Counted from the first letter of the stretch, positions 1 through 11,270 are shown. The stretch is 64,000 nt of DNA from Bacteroidota bacterium (GCA_013288945.1 JABDAZ010000006.1:1-64000), one strand, 5' to 3'. Numbers and translations are program-made. The notes: generated by a model not told the origin, from the letters alone.

Positions 1-141
1 AGTCAGAATAATTATTATAACAATAATAACAACAACCGCCAGCAAAATGTGCAGCCTTCGCAGCCTGCAAGAAGTTTTGCTCCTTCATCAAATTTTGGCG
101 GAGGCGGTGGTGGTGCACGAGGCAGTTTCGGGCATCATTAA
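1..141 (+). CDS. C-terminal fragment of an Asn/Gln/Gly-rich protein (gene runs off the left edge)
   Basis: Open frame 1 reads SQNNYYNNNNNNRQQNVQPSQPARSFAPSSNFGGGGGGARGSFGHH*, ending at TAA 139-141. Confidence 0.55.
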   Translation, partial: SQNNYYNNNNNNRQQNVQPSQPARSFAPSSNFGGGGGGARGSFGHH

Positions 142-344
142 TAAAACAACAAAATATTTTTTAAGAGGAAATGATTGTAAAAAATCTTTCCTCTTTTTTT
201 ATGTATAGCCAAATCGAAAAATTTTTTTCAAACAAATTTTTATTAATGATTTGATAGAATAAATTTGAAAACCTCAATCAGTTCTTCATACTTCCATTCT
301 TATTATCGCTTATATTCGCGGAGGTTTAATTTTCCTTTTGCCGC

Positions 345-1862
345 ATGAAATCTATTATTCTGAAACTGTTTCCCAAAAATAATCTTGATGCCTGTATAGC
401 TTCTGCGGCTGGTTTTTTTATTATTTATATGTACACGCGCCACAGCGGAATTGGCGTTTCACCAGACTCTGTAGTTTACTCAAGCGTTGCAAAAAATATT
501 CACGACCACGGATTAATAAATGATTTTTACGGAAGGCCGATGGTTGTGTTTCCTGCATTTTACCCGCTATTTCTCAGCGGTTTTATTGCAATAACAGGAT
601 TGGATCCTGCAGCATTTGCGCCGCTATTAAATGCATTTTTATTTGCATTAATTATTTATACATGCGGGTTAATAATGGAATATTTTCAATACAAATCCAA
701 ATGGTATAAGTACATCATTTTAAGTTGCATTGTTTTAAGCCCGTGTTTGCTTGAAGTATATTCCATGTTATGGTCGGAGACTTTATTTATTTTGTTGTTG
801 CTGCTTTTTATCATCGCTTTGCGAAATTATTTTACCAGTTATTCACTGAAATCATTAATGCTGGTGTCTTGCATTGCAGCGCTGGCGTGCGTTACAAGAT
901 ACGCGGGCGTTACATTAATATGCACCGGAAGTTTATTATTATTGTTTGATAAAAAATTATTACTGCAAAATAAAATCTATCAACTCTTCATATTTACTTC
1001 AATAAGCTGTTCTTTATTTGTTATTAATTTAATGCGCAACTCCTTGGCCGAAGGAACTTTTACCGGCATGCGCGAAAAAAGTTTATCATCATTATCTACT
1101 AATATTTTGTATTGCGGAACAGTGTTTTGCGACTGGTTGCCATTGCCGAAAAATCATGCTGTCATTTCTGTTTGTATGGCATTAATATTTATCATCGGCG
1201 CTATTGTATTATTCTGGCGAAGCCTTAAAAATATCTATTATTATACGCATGAAAATATTGCGGTTACATTTTTCATCGTGTATTTATTGTTTATTATTTT
1301 ATCTGCAACATTCAGCAGGTACGAGCTTATTAATAGCCGTTTATTATCGCCATTATTTATACCCATGCTTTGGGCAAGCACTTCCTGGCTTATACCTTTT
1401 GCAAAAAAATTTTGGTTAAAAAAACGGGCGTGGTCTACCGTTATAATTGCTTTATTATTTTTATTTTTTCAACGCAATCAATATAAAGCTGATTATGAAA
1501 ATTATGATGGAATAAAATATGCGGGTATTCCCGGTTATACAGAAGATAGCTGGCAAAAAGATTCAGAGATTGTAAATTTTTTAAAGCAAAATAAAACGCT
1601 TTTTAAAAAAGGGTATGCCATTTATTCCAACTCGGATGATGCGCTGTATTTCTTTACAGGCCTGCGTTGCGACATGTTGCCGCACTTGGTTTTTCACGAT
1701 GAAATCAGTAATTTTTATGCAGAAAGCAATTGCTATGTTGTGTGGTTTGAAGATATCGACAACCCTGAATTGCTTGACATGAACGATGTATTAACGCACA
1801 AGACGATGGTGCTGCTGCACAAATTTTCGAACGGTTCTATTTATGTTACGATTACAAGATAA
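345..1862 (+). CDS. Polytopic membrane protein, GT-C/GT39-like glycosyltransferase candidate
   Basis: 505 aa ORF with many TM segments and an N-terminal SPDSVVYSSVAKNI...PAFYPLF region typical of GT-C-like proteins. Confidence 0.6.
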   Translation: MKSIILKLFPKNNLDACIASAAGFFIIYMYTRHSGIGVSPDSVVYSSVAKNIHDHGLINDFYGRPMVVFPAFYPLFLSGFIAITGLDPAAFAPLLNAFLFALIIYTCGLIMEYFQYKSKWYKYIILSCIVLSPCLLEVYSMLWSETLFILLLLLFIIALRNYFTSYSLKSLMLVSCIAALACVTRYAGVTLICTGSLLLLFDKKLLLQNKIYQLFIFTSISCSLFVINLMRNSLAEGTFTGMREKSLSSLSTNILYCGTVFCDWLPLPKNHAVISVCMALIFIIGAIVLFWRSLKNIYYYTHENIAVTFFIVYLLFIILSATFSRYELINSRLLSPLFIPMLWASTSWLIPFAKKFWLKKRAWSTVIIALLFLFFQRNQYKADYENYDGIKYAGIPGYTEDSWQKDSEIVNFLKQNKTLFKKGYAIYSNSDDALYFFTGLRCDMLPHLVFHDEISNFYAESNCYVVWFEDIDNPELLDMNDVLTHKTMVLLHKFSNGSIYVTITR

Positions 1863-3584
1863 TTATTCAAATGTCATACGTGTTCCGCGCTCAATAACAG
1901 CTTCATAATTTCTGTCGGATTGCAAATCTTTGCGCCTTCTGTGCGAACGAGTATTGAGTGAAATTGTTTGCCCGTTTGCGCCAGCAACTGAATAAATATT
2001 TACCGAAGTCTGTATTCTGCCAATGGTAATATCGCCTTTTGCAATGGCACCTTGTTTTATAATAATGGTTCCCTGGTAATAAACATTGCTTGAAACGGTA
2101 AACGTTAATGAGCGTTCTTTTGCGCCATCACCATCACCGAGGTTATCGCGGAGATATAAATTTACTTCCACTTTATTATCGATATAAATTAATTTTCTTT
2201 CATGCTTAATAACAACCGGAGTAGGTGTTTCTTCTTTTTTCTCAACTGGTTTTGTATCTGTTTTTGATGTGTTATCAACTGCAACTTCTTCAACCTTTTT
2301 TTTATGTTTTTCTTTTTTTGGTTTTACAGGTTCAACCGGTTCCGCGTTATCATCAGCTGGCAATTGCAAACCTGAAGTTGTTGGCGGCGGAGTAATATTT
2401 TGAGCTGGCAAAGTGTTACCGCCTCTCAAACTTTTTTCATCTTTTATTTGCTTAACGGTGTCTGCTTTTACAACGTTGTTATCATTATTAATTGTGTTAT
2501 TATTTTTCCCGGTGTTCACAGAAATAATAATAAAAACAAAAAATAGCAAACCAATTCCTGCCAAAATAAAAGGCAGTTTTTTGTTGGCTAAAATTTTTTC
2601 CTGAAAAAATTCATTGAAAGAAAATGGCTTTGAAATCGGTTCCATTTTAGTTTGCAAATTGAAAACCTGCCCGGTGTTGTTAAGGCGCGTTGCAGCACCT
2701 TCGGCATATTGGCTAACCAATACAGTTTGCTGTGGTGGCGGCTTTAGCGCATTCATATCGATTTCGCGATAATTGGGAAATGCAGCTATTAATGCCTGTT
2801 GAAATGCCCGTGCAGTTTGATAACGGTGCTCCGGATTTTTTTCCAAAGCCTTTAATATAATATCACTTAAAGCTTTTGGAACGGAAGCATTCAACCTGTC
2901 TGGCGGCTTTATTTTTTTCTTTAAAATCGCCTGCATTAAATTATAATCGGTGTCACTTTCAAAAGGCAATTTTCCCGAAACCAATTCATACAACGTAACG
3001 CCCATTGCATAAATATCCGATGATACAGAAGCGGTTTTTCCTTCAATTAATTCCGGCGCCATAAATTCTACGGTGCCAACAATTTTATTTACCTGCGTCA
3101 TTTTTTGTTCGCCCGCAACTTTTGCAATACCAAAATCCATCAGCTTCAAAACGCCATCTTCCGTAAGCATTAAGTTGGATGGCTTTATATCGCGATGAAA
3201 AATATTTTTTTTATGCGCATGCTGCAAACCTTCGAGCGCTTGTATAAAAACGGGCACTACAAATTGTACAGGAAGCGCTTTATGTATTTTTAATAAATCA
3301 TCAAGGCTTGTTCCTTCCACATATTCCATCACCATATAATGGTTGTCGTGCTGCTCAATAAAATTATAGATAACAGCAATATTTGGATGAAGCAATTGTG
3401 CAAGCACGCGCGCTTCTTTTTTAAACCTTTCTAAAAATTGCGGCTGGCTAGTAAGTTGCGGATGTAGCATTTTTAACGCCACTTCCCTGCCGAGCATACT
3501 ATCTGTGGCACGAAATACATTGCCCATTCCACCCTGGCCAAGATGCGCATTTATTTGATAGCTGTGTATGTGTTCGCCAATCAT
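1863..3584 (-). CDS. Hanks-type Ser/Thr protein kinase with one TM segment and an extracytoplasmic C-terminal domain
   Basis: GQGGMGNVF glycine loop, HRDIKPSN catalytic loop, DFGIAK, APE-like motif; TM LPFILAGIGLLFFVFIIIS. Confidence 0.93.
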   Translation of the reverse strand: MIGEHIHSYQINAHLGQGGMGNVFRATDSMLGREVALKMLHPQLTSQPQFLERFKKEARVLAQLLHPNIAVIYNFIEQHDNHYMVMEYVEGTSLDDLLKIHKALPVQFVVPVFIQALEGLQHAHKKNIFHRDIKPSNLMLTEDGVLKLMDFGIAKVAGEQKMTQVNKIVGTVEFMAPELIEGKTASVSSDIYAMGVTLYELVSGKLPFESDTDYNLMQAILKKKIKPPDRLNASVPKALSDIILKALEKNPEHRYQTARAFQQALIAAFPNYREIDMNALKPPPQQTVLVSQYAEGAATRLNNTGQVFNLQTKMEPISKPFSFNEFFQEKILANKKLPFILAGIGLLFFVFIIISVNTGKNNNTINNDNNVVKADTVKQIKDEKSLRGGNTLPAQNITPPPTTSGLQLPADDNAEPVEPVKPKKEKHKKKVEEVAVDNTSKTDTKPVEKKEETPTPVVIKHERKLIYIDNKVEVNLYLRDNLGDGDGAKERSLTFTVSSNVYYQGTIIIKQGAIAKGDITIGRIQTSVNIYSVAGANGQTISLNTRSHRRRKDLQSDRNYEAVIERGTRMTFE

Positions 3585-3594
3585 AATACTATTA

Positions 3595-4518
3595 TTAATA
3601 ACCAGACGGCATATCTGCGTCGCGCGTGAGTTTCGGCAGATCTACGTCTCTTGTTAATTTTAAATTTGTTTCCTGCACCGGTTCCATTTTCTCAACAATT
3701 TTTTCTGCAAGAGCAACAGTGATGTTGTCTTTTCCGCCACGTTTTTTTGCTTCTGCAATAAAATAATCTGCAACATTATCAAGCACATCAATGTTCATTA
3801 TTTCTGCAATTTCATCATCGCTTAAATAATCATACAAACCATCAGAGCAAATCATCAAACGATTATTTTCTTTTAATGGTGAATTATATTTTCCAGTATC
3901 CACGCGCATTCCAGGCTTTGTTCCCATTGCATTGATCAAAATATTTCTTTGCGGGTGTGTTTCTGCTTCGTGCGCAGTTATTGCGCCGCTGTTCACGAGT
4001 TCCTGTACGTATGTATGGTCTTGTGTTAATTGTATTATTTTTTTATTTGTATATAAATATGCGCGGCTATCACCGGCATGCGCATAATAAATTGATGTGC
4101 CTAGAACAACAATCGCCGTGCATGTAGTTCCCATGCCGCGGTATTTATCATTGGCGGAAGCGAGATCAAATATTTTTTTATTGGCAGTATTAAAGGCTTT
4201 CGCTAAAATTTTTTCTGTGTTGGCTTCTTTATTTTCTTTATAATATTCCTGGCTTATAATTTCAACGGCCATGTTGCTTGCAACTTCGCCTGCAGCGTGG
4301 CCGCCCATTCCATCTGCAACGATTAATAAATAACCTTTTTCGCGCAGCAATTTTTCATCGTTCATTTTAAAAAATGAAGCAGCATCTTCATTGTTGGTGC
4401 GCACATTGCCAAGATCTGTTTTTATAACAACTTTCAAAACAGACAGCTCTCCATTGTCGGTTGCAGTTTCATTTTGATAATGCTCTTCTGCGTTTTTATT
4501 TTTTTTCTTCCAGAACAT
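3595..4518 (-). CDS. PP2C-family Ser/Thr protein phosphatase
   Basis: VRTNNEDA, VADGMGGHAAGEVAS, AHAGDSRAYL, CSDGLYDYL and KDNITV motifs. Confidence 0.93.
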   Translation of the reverse strand: MFWKKKNKNAEEHYQNETATDNGELSVLKVVIKTDLGNVRTNNEDAASFFKMNDEKLLREKGYLLIVADGMGGHAAGEVASNMAVEIISQEYYKENKEANTEKILAKAFNTANKKIFDLASANDKYRGMGTTCTAIVVLGTSIYYAHAGDSRAYLYTNKKIIQLTQDHTYVQELVNSGAITAHEAETHPQRNILINAMGTKPGMRVDTGKYNSPLKENNRLMICSDGLYDYLSDDEIAEIMNIDVLDNVADYFIAEAKKRGGKDNITVALAEKIVEKMEPVQETNLKLTRDVDLPKLTRDADMPSGY

Positions 4519-4521
4519 TTT

Positions 4522-5784
4522 TCAGTTATTTATTTTTACAAGATTGTATGGATAAGAAGTACGGTGCGGCGTTATCTGAACCTCTTCCTGCCTGTCTACA
4601 TAGCCATCTGCATGAATGGTAAAATGAAATAAATCGCCATCTTTTCCATGCATTTCATAAGGCAAGGGCTGGCTTGTGCCATCAGGAAAAATCAACACTG
4701 CATTGTCTGCATTCAATGCGCTTATAATAATTTTTTTATCATTAATATCTGCAGCAGGCTGTGCTTTTACAATTGTATCAGTACTGCTATTTTTTTTATC
4801 ATCAACTATTTGTGTTTTCGAAACGGAATCTTCATTCACAATTTTTTTATCTGTTTTATCGGGCATATTATTATACATCAACAAGCCGAAAAAAAACAAT
4901 ATTCCAAAACCTGCAATGCCGGGCAATAACCATTTTTTATAAGAAGAAGTAAATAACGGAATTGGAGTTGAATTTGTTTGCTGTTTTTTCTTGCCAATAA
5001 CCGCTTCCATTTCTGCCGCACTAATGCGATGAAGCGGATTAATGCGCAAACTTTTGTCGATAAGTATTAATAACTTTTCTGAAATGTCGGGTATTAATAT
5101 TTTAGGATTTGTAAACGTTCCTTTAGTAATTTTTGATCTTAATGTAACAGGATTTGATGCATCAAAAGGCATATAACCAGTAAGCAATTCATACGCCATT
5201 ACGCCAAGCGCCCACACATCAGATTTTAATTCCGGTTGTTGCTGAAACTGTTCTGGAGCAAGGTATTCCATCGTTCCTACAACAAAACCAATTTGCGTTA
5301 GTTTAGGAGTATATTTATTTTTTGCGATTCCGAAATCAAGCATTTTTACAGTGCCGTCGAATTGTATTTTAAAATTTTGTGGCTTAATGTCGCGATGCAT
5401 TATTCCGTTGCTGTGCAAATATGCCAATGCAGAAACAATTTGCCGGATAATATTTTCTGTTTCTTCATTAGACAATTTTCCTTTTCTGCGAAGCAGTGCA
5501 TCAAGCGATTCGCCTTCCACATATTCCATAACAATGCACGGCTTATCGCCGTATGCTGCATACTCATACAAACGCGCAATGTTTGGATGATTAACGCTGG
5601 ATTGTATGTATGCTTCATTTTTAAAACGTTCTGCAAATTCTTTTTGGTAAAGAATTTTAACTGCAGCAAAACGGTTTAAAAAACTATTGTAAGCCTTGTA
5701 TACATCGCCCATTCCGCCGGAACCAATGCACTCGGCAAGATGGTAACCCGCAACTTCTTTAATCGGCGAATCAGGCTTTCTCAT
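4522..5784 (-). CDS. Hanks-type Ser/Thr protein kinase with TM segment and PEGA-like C-terminal region
   Basis: GSGGMGDVYKAY, HRDIKPQN, DFGIAKN; TM LLPGIAGFGILFFFGLLMY. Confidence 0.93.
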   Translation of the reverse strand: MRKPDSPIKEVAGYHLAECIGSGGMGDVYKAYNSFLNRFAAVKILYQKEFAERFKNEAYIQSSVNHPNIARLYEYAAYGDKPCIVMEYVEGESLDALLRRKGKLSNEETENIIRQIVSALAYLHSNGIMHRDIKPQNFKIQFDGTVKMLDFGIAKNKYTPKLTQIGFVVGTMEYLAPEQFQQQPELKSDVWALGVMAYELLTGYMPFDASNPVTLRSKITKGTFTNPKILIPDISEKLLILIDKSLRINPLHRISAAEMEAVIGKKKQQTNSTPIPLFTSSYKKWLLPGIAGFGILFFFGLLMYNNMPDKTDKKIVNEDSVSKTQIVDDKKNSSTDTIVKAQPAADINDKKIIISALNADNAVLIFPDGTSQPLPYEMHGKDGDLFHFTIHADGYVDRQEEVQITPHRTSYPYNLVKINN

Positions 5785-5861
5785 TCTATTGTTTTCTGTA
5801 AACTTTATATAGAGAATGCTTGCGCATAAAATTTATACGCAAGCATTTTTATTAATGATTA

Positions 5862-7529
5862 TTAATTTTCTTTTTTTCTGCCCATTAATTCAAGGCCATA
5901 TTTTATAGGTACTGCAAAAGATATTTGCGTGCCGGCAGCATCAGAAGTGCCTGCATAAAATAAACCGATAACATTTCCTTCATCATCAAATAAAGGGCCG
6001 CCACTGTTGCCATGCCCGGTCGCATTAATAGTTAACTGATATGAATCGCCAAACGCGCTGTAGGTAAGGTTTTTATCAGATGAAGCAGGAACGAGCCTTC
6101 CGATATTTCCCGGAGTAACTGTTGGTGTTGGCACGGTGCTTACCATGCTATTTGGGTGAAAAGGATCGTTTGATTTTCTTAAAACAATTTCCTGCGGCGC
6201 AACGCCCGGATAACCCATTACAGTTACAGCTTGTCCTGGTTGTATCTGATTGTAATTATCTTTCATCGTTACTTTAGAAAGCGATTCAGGAATTTCAACT
6301 TTTATTAATGCCACATCATGATCATCAGATGGCGTTGATGATTGCACCGGGCGCCTTAATGATGTGCCTGCAAAAATTACATTCATGTAAGTATTCTTTC
6401 CTTTTATATTGCTCGACTGGTGCCCGTCAATCATCGATGTTTCCGCAGGAACCCAATTGCCAACATCTTCCCGGTTTACAACTTTGTTGGTAATAACCAG
6501 TTTGCCAGATGCATCCGGCTCAACAAGCAAGCCCGGAAAATCATACGATTGAAAATTCCAAGATGTGTTCCAACCTGCGCCCACGTGGCGATTGGTAAGA
6601 ATGAAACCATCTTCAGAAACTACAAAGCCAGAACCCGATGCACCCGGAACGCCAATCTGAATGCCATAAGGTTTATCGCTTGTAAGCTGCAAATAAGGCT
6701 CGTACCTGCCTTGTGAATTTTGTATATACAAAGCAACGGGATGATATAAACTATCCGCTAATTTCCTTCTGTCGAACACATGCCATAAATCCTGGCCGGT
6801 TGATGCATCATATAATTCCCATGCAAATTCTATTTGCACTACTTTATCCATATTTTCTTTGGCAATAACATCCGGAGATTTTTTTCTCATCTGCGCAGAA
6901 TCAACAACCAATTCTTTTTTTATAATTGTATTTGTACCAAAAATTTTTCCTCGAAATGCATATCCTAAAATGCCCAATAATAAAATTACAGCGCCAAGTA
7001 CAATACCCATTCCGCTGTATGATTTCTTGCGTTCAGCAACAAGCATGCGTTCAACGGTTTGCTTGCCCAGCCCCACTTTCGCTGGTTCGCCAACTTCAAG
7101 CGGCGCAGTGTGCAATTCAGAAACAGTAGTTGCTTTTATTGATGTTGGAATTTCTACAACTCGTGTTGCAGACATCATATCTTGCGGACGCGGATAAATA
7201 TCAAATGAAAAAACAGGGCCGTTTAAACCAAGCTGCACTTCATCGCCGGGCTGTAAAGTGACAGTACCTTTCACACGGTTTTTGTTTACAAAAATTCCGT
7301 TGCGGCTGTTGTTATCAGTGATGGTAAATTTCGCCGGGTCGTCGCTTACTTTATTAATGGTGCCATGCTGGCGGCTTACAATCACTTCCTTTTCAGGGTC
7401 AAACTGTATGTCGTTTTCAGCAGCGCGGCCAATTGACAACTGGCTTTTCGAAAAGTCAAATTCCTCAACCTGGTTTGCTTTGCTTCCGGATATGAATTTG
7501 ATAACATATCTTTCAATAGAACTATTCAT
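5862..7529 (-). CDS. FHA domain - TM - trypsin-like (S1C/HtrA-type) serine protease
   Basis: N-terminal FHA (SIGRAAENDIQF...SRQHGTI...NSRNGIFVN), TM GMGIVLGAVILLLGILGYAF, catalytic TNRHV / DDHDVALIKV / GNSGGP. Confidence 0.9.
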   Translation of the reverse strand: MNSSIERYVIKFISGSKANQVEEFDFSKSQLSIGRAAENDIQFDPEKEVIVSRQHGTINKVSDDPAKFTITDNNSRNGIFVNKNRVKGTVTLQPGDEVQLGLNGPVFSFDIYPRPQDMMSATRVVEIPTSIKATTVSELHTAPLEVGEPAKVGLGKQTVERMLVAERKKSYSGMGIVLGAVILLLGILGYAFRGKIFGTNTIIKKELVVDSAQMRKKSPDVIAKENMDKVVQIEFAWELYDASTGQDLWHVFDRRKLADSLYHPVALYIQNSQGRYEPYLQLTSDKPYGIQIGVPGASGSGFVVSEDGFILTNRHVGAGWNTSWNFQSYDFPGLLVEPDASGKLVITNKVVNREDVGNWVPAETSMIDGHQSSNIKGKNTYMNVIFAGTSLRRPVQSSTPSDDHDVALIKVEIPESLSKVTMKDNYNQIQPGQAVTVMGYPGVAPQEIVLRKSNDPFHPNSMVSTVPTPTVTPGNIGRLVPASSDKNLTYSAFGDSYQLTINATGHGNSGGPLFDDEGNVIGLFYAGTSDAAGTQISFAVPIKYGLELMGRKKEN

Positions 7530-7989
7530 TTTGCTTTGAGTTTTGGGTTTAGAAAATTATTTTTTATCAATGCAAAATGATGCACTGATGGTGGTTATTT
7601 TTTATTAATAGTTGTAAGAATAGATCACAGGTGTACAAGAAAATTTGCTACGTTAATAACAACACTTTTCATTAGCTGATTAAGGTTTAATTTATTTGCA
7701 GTTCAAGAGGGTTCAACTTTTCGACTGGGCAACTTGCAATTTGCTTTCTGCATTTAAAAATAAATGCTCAAAATAAAATCCGCGCTATATACAAGTTGAT
7801 GTTTTAATAATAAACAGGAATAGTAAATTAGTTTAAAAAAATCAAATTGTCAAACCCACATCAAAACTATGTTTGTATGAATGGACAGACAATACCCAAT
7901 ATTGGGTAAATTTCAAAAAAACAGCAGGAAGCAAGTGTTTATTATTGAATGGATGAATGATGAAAACGGATCAACAACATCATATAAAA

Positions 7990-8892
7990 TCAGTTATTAA
8001 TAAGAACGAAATTTTTTACCAACTCAAAATCATTTGGAGAAAACCATTTGATATCGGCATCTTTTTTAAACCACGTCATTTGCCGTTTTGCATAATGCCT
8101 TGTATTTTTTTTAATAAGATCAACAGCTTCTGCCAACGTAACTTTTTCTTCAAGAAAATTAAAAAGTTCAGTATAACCAACCGTGTTTAATGCGTTTAAA
8201 TTTTTATACGGAAATAAATTTTTTACTTCATTTAATAAACCATCATCCATCATTTTAGCAACGCGTTTATTAATGTTTTGATGAAGCAATTCTTTATTTA
8301 ATTGCAAACCGATTTTAATAATATTAAAAGGCCTTTCTTTTTTTTGTTGAGAACGAAATGTGAGAATGGATTTGCCTGTAGTTAATTTTATTTCGAGCGC
8401 GCGCATCATGCGGTGCGGGTTTTGAATTTCTCCTTTATTATAAAATTCAGGATCATTTTTTTGCAATTCATTTTGCAGCCACGCCAATCCTTTTTCTATA
8501 AACTGATTTTGAATTTCATTTCTTATTAATAAATTTGCAGCAGGCATTTCATCCAAACCTTCGCAAAATGCTTTCACATACAAACCAGTGCCACCAACCA
8601 TTACACCGAAATCATTTTCTTTAAAAATTTCTTGCGCATATTGCAAAGCAAGTTTTTCAAACAGCGCAGCATTCACTTCTTCATTAATAGAAAATGTATT
8701 AATAAAATAATGATGCACCTTTTTTAATTCTTCGTCAGAAGGTTTAGCAACGCCAATATTTATTTCTTTAAAACACTGGCGCGAATCTGCAGAAATAATT
8801 TTTGTACGCAAATATTCAGCTAACTGAATGGCGAGAGAAGTTTTTCCAACAGCGGTTGGGCCAACTATTATTATGATGGTTTTATTTTTCAA
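7990..8892 (-). CDS. miaA: tRNA dimethylallyltransferase
   Basis: GPTAVGKTSLAIQLAE P-loop, SADSRQ, MVGGTGLYV, GYTEL motifs. Confidence 0.95.
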   Translation of the reverse strand: MKNKTIIIIVGPTAVGKTSLAIQLAEYLRTKIISADSRQCFKEINIGVAKPSDEELKKVHHYFINTFSINEEVNAALFEKLALQYAQEIFKENDFGVMVGGTGLYVKAFCEGLDEMPAANLLIRNEIQNQFIEKGLAWLQNELQKNDPEFYNKGEIQNPHRMMRALEIKLTTGKSILTFRSQQKKERPFNIIKIGLQLNKELLHQNINKRVAKMMDDGLLNEVKNLFPYKNLNALNTVGYTELFNFLEEKVTLAEAVDLIKKNTRHYAKRQMTWFKKDADIKWFSPNDFELVKNFVLINN

Positions 8893-8940
8893 TTTGCATG
8901 AGCTTGTAAAGAACCCAACAAATATTAATAAGAGAAATGA

Positions 8941-9534
8941 TTATAGTTCGTCATCAGTTCCGGCTTCTTCTTCACTTTCTTCGTTTTCTTCCTCGGCAGT
9001 TTCTTCTTCAAGCCCGCTGTCATCTTTTGATCCGCCTTCAACATAATATCCGTCGGCATTTTTTTTCAGATCATATTTTTCTTCAATCTCTGCAAGCTTA
9101 TCGCCAACCAAACCGCGCGTTCCATATTGCGATGGCCCGATGCCTTCTGATTTTACCAAAACCGGATAATCCAGTTTTGCATTTTCTTCTTTGGAAACGC
9201 TAATCAATTCAACCATAAAAGACCAGTTTTTTACAAAATCATACACGTAAACAAACTTCTGGTTTGGATCTTTTATTTCAGAATTAATAACAGTTTCGGC
9301 CATTAATAAAGGTTCGGCTTTATATTGTTTATCATATTTTTCAAGCGTTATTTCTCGGCCTCTTTGCCAGTTATCATTGCTGCGAAAAAAAGTTGCCTGG
9401 TGCTTATTATCAAATTCATAAGCCTTCAAAATAATATTGTGCAATTGCTGAAATGATTGCGTATGCCTTACAGCAACATCGCGGTAAACACTGTCGTCTT
9501 CTTCTAAATAAATCCTGAATTTCAATACAGCCAT
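8941..9534 (-). CDS. Plasmid pRiA4b ORF-3 / IS1096 passenger-like protein with acidic C-terminal tail
   Basis: LKFRIYLEEDDSVYRDVAV...FQQLHNIILKAYEFD...HQATFF...FVYVYDFVKNW pattern. Confidence 0.75.
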   Translation of the reverse strand: MAVLKFRIYLEEDDSVYRDVAVRHTQSFQQLHNIILKAYEFDNKHQATFFRSNDNWQRGREITLEKYDKQYKAEPLLMAETVINSEIKDPNQKFVYVYDFVKNWSFMVELISVSKEENAKLDYPVLVKSEGIGPSQYGTRGLVGDKLAEIEEKYDLKKNADGYYVEGGSKDDSGLEEETAEEENEESEEEAGTDDEL

Positions 9535-9668
9535 AAACTCAATTTGTAATTATTTTTTCAACTTAATAAAAGATAATGATAAACAATTTTCAAAAATAAT
9601 GTAAATATTTAATATGCAATTTTCATTTGTAAAGAATAAAACGTTTATAATAATTAATTCATCATTAA

Positions 9669-11096
9669 TTATTTTACTGGCGTCAAATTCAATGCCGTTG
9701 CCTTTTCCATCATAAATTGAAATGCAGCTTCGTATGTATTTTCAATTTCTCCATCCAATATCGCTTCGCGGATTGCATTTTTTAAATCGCCCACAATGCG
9801 CGAAGGTTTCAATCCAAATTTTTCCATAATCATTTCGCCGGTTACTGGTGGTTGCCAGTTTCTGATGTTGTCTTTTTCCTCAACTTCTATTAAACGCTGG
9901 CGAACGATTTCAAAATTTTCGAGATACCGTTTTACTTTTTGTTTATTTTTTGAAGTGATATCTGCATTGCATAACATCATTAATGATTCAATATCATCGC
10001 CTGCATCAAACAATAATCTCCTGATTGCGGAGTCTGTAATATTTTCTTTTGTGAGGCTTATTGGCCGCAAATGCAACGCAACCATTTTTTGTACGAACCG
10101 CATTTTTTCATTTTGCGGCAACTTAAATTTTGTAAAAATTTTCGGGACCATTCTTGCGCCAACAACTTCATGGCCGTGAAAAGTCCAGCCATGATCTTTC
10201 TCAAATTTTTTTGTTGCAGGTTTTGCAATATCGTGCAAAACCGCTGCCCACCTGAGCCACAGGTCATTTGTATTTTCACAAATATTATCTACAACTTGTA
10301 ATGTGTGGTAAAAATTATCTTTATGTCCTTTGCCATCAATATATTCTGCGCCAGCCAAATCAACCATTTGCGGAAAAATAATTTGCAACAAACCACTTTT
10401 ATATAATAAGTCAAAACCGATGGAAGGTTTATTGCTCATTAATATTTTATTCAACTCTTCACTAATTCTTTCCTGCGAAATAATTTTAATTCTGTGCGCA
10501 TCTTTTTTTATTGCTTCAAAAGTTTGCGGCGCAATTTCAAAATTTAATTGCGAAGCAAAACGAACTGCACGCATAATGCGCAAAGGATCATCACTAAATG
10601 TTTGTAACGGATCTAATGGTGTTTGAATTATTTTTTTATTAATGTCGTTTAATCCATTAAACGGATCAATTATTTTTCCATAATCAGCCGCGTTCAAACT
10701 CACTGCCAGCGCGTTTATTGTAAAATCGCGGCGCAACTGATCATCTTCTAAATTGCCGGGAGAAACTTCCGGGTTGCGGGAATTATCGCGATAACTTTCT
10801 TTGCGCGCACCAACAAATTCTATTTCAAGATCATCCAATTTTATTTGTGCTGTACCAAAATTTTTAAAGTAAGCAACCGGTGGGTTATTATGAAAAAGTG
10901 ACGAGACTTTGTGCGCCAGTTCAATGCCATCGCCAACACACATAATGTCTGCATCTTTTGTTGCGCGGCCAATAATTTTATCGCGCACAAAACCACCAAT
11001 CACATAACATGGAACTTGCAATTGCTCCGCCGCATGCGCAATCTTTTTAAAAATAAATAATTCCCTTTCTGTGCAGTTGATTTCCATTGTTTGCAA
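9669..11096 (-). CDS. cca: CCA tRNA nucleotidyltransferase / poly(A) polymerase family with HD domain
   Basis: [48 protein letters not shown] motif. Confidence 0.9.
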   Translation of the reverse strand: MQTMEINCTERELFIFKKIAHAAEQLQVPCYVIGGFVRDKIIGRATKDADIMCVGDGIELAHKVSSLFHNNPPVAYFKNFGTAQIKLDDLEIEFVGARKESYRDNSRNPEVSPGNLEDDQLRRDFTINALAVSLNAADYGKIIDPFNGLNDINKKIIQTPLDPLQTFSDDPLRIMRAVRFASQLNFEIAPQTFEAIKKDAHRIKIISQERISEELNKILMSNKPSIGFDLLYKSGLLQIIFPQMVDLAGAEYIDGKGHKDNFYHTLQVVDNICENTNDLWLRWAAVLHDIAKPATKKFEKDHGWTFHGHEVVGARMVPKIFTKFKLPQNEKMRFVQKMVALHLRPISLTKENITDSAIRRLLFDAGDDIESLMMLCNADITSKNKQKVKRYLENFEIVRQRLIEVEEKDNIRNWQPPVTGEMIMEKFGLKPSRIVGDLKNAIREAILDGEIENTYEAAFQFMMEKATALNLTPVK

Positions 11097-11270
11097 ATAT
11101 ACAAGAGTTGAGTTTTAGCTTTTAGCTATTGGCTATGAGCTTTTGGTATTTTACACTTGAAAGAAGATTGAAATAATAATATTGCAGGTATTAATAAATA
11201 TGGAAATATTTACAATAAAAATCTAACTCAAATACCAAACCTACAGCCAGCAGCTAAAAGCTAATGGCTA

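Noticed and set aside
4648-4952. Three overlapping plus-strand ORFs opposite the kinase TM/linker region
   Set aside because: Hydrophobic shadow ORFs without independent coding evidence.
8941-9534. pRiA4b ORF-3/IS1096-passenger-like gene as evidence of a transposon
   Set aside because: No transposase, terminal inverted repeats or target duplications visible around it; the family is commonly chromosomal.
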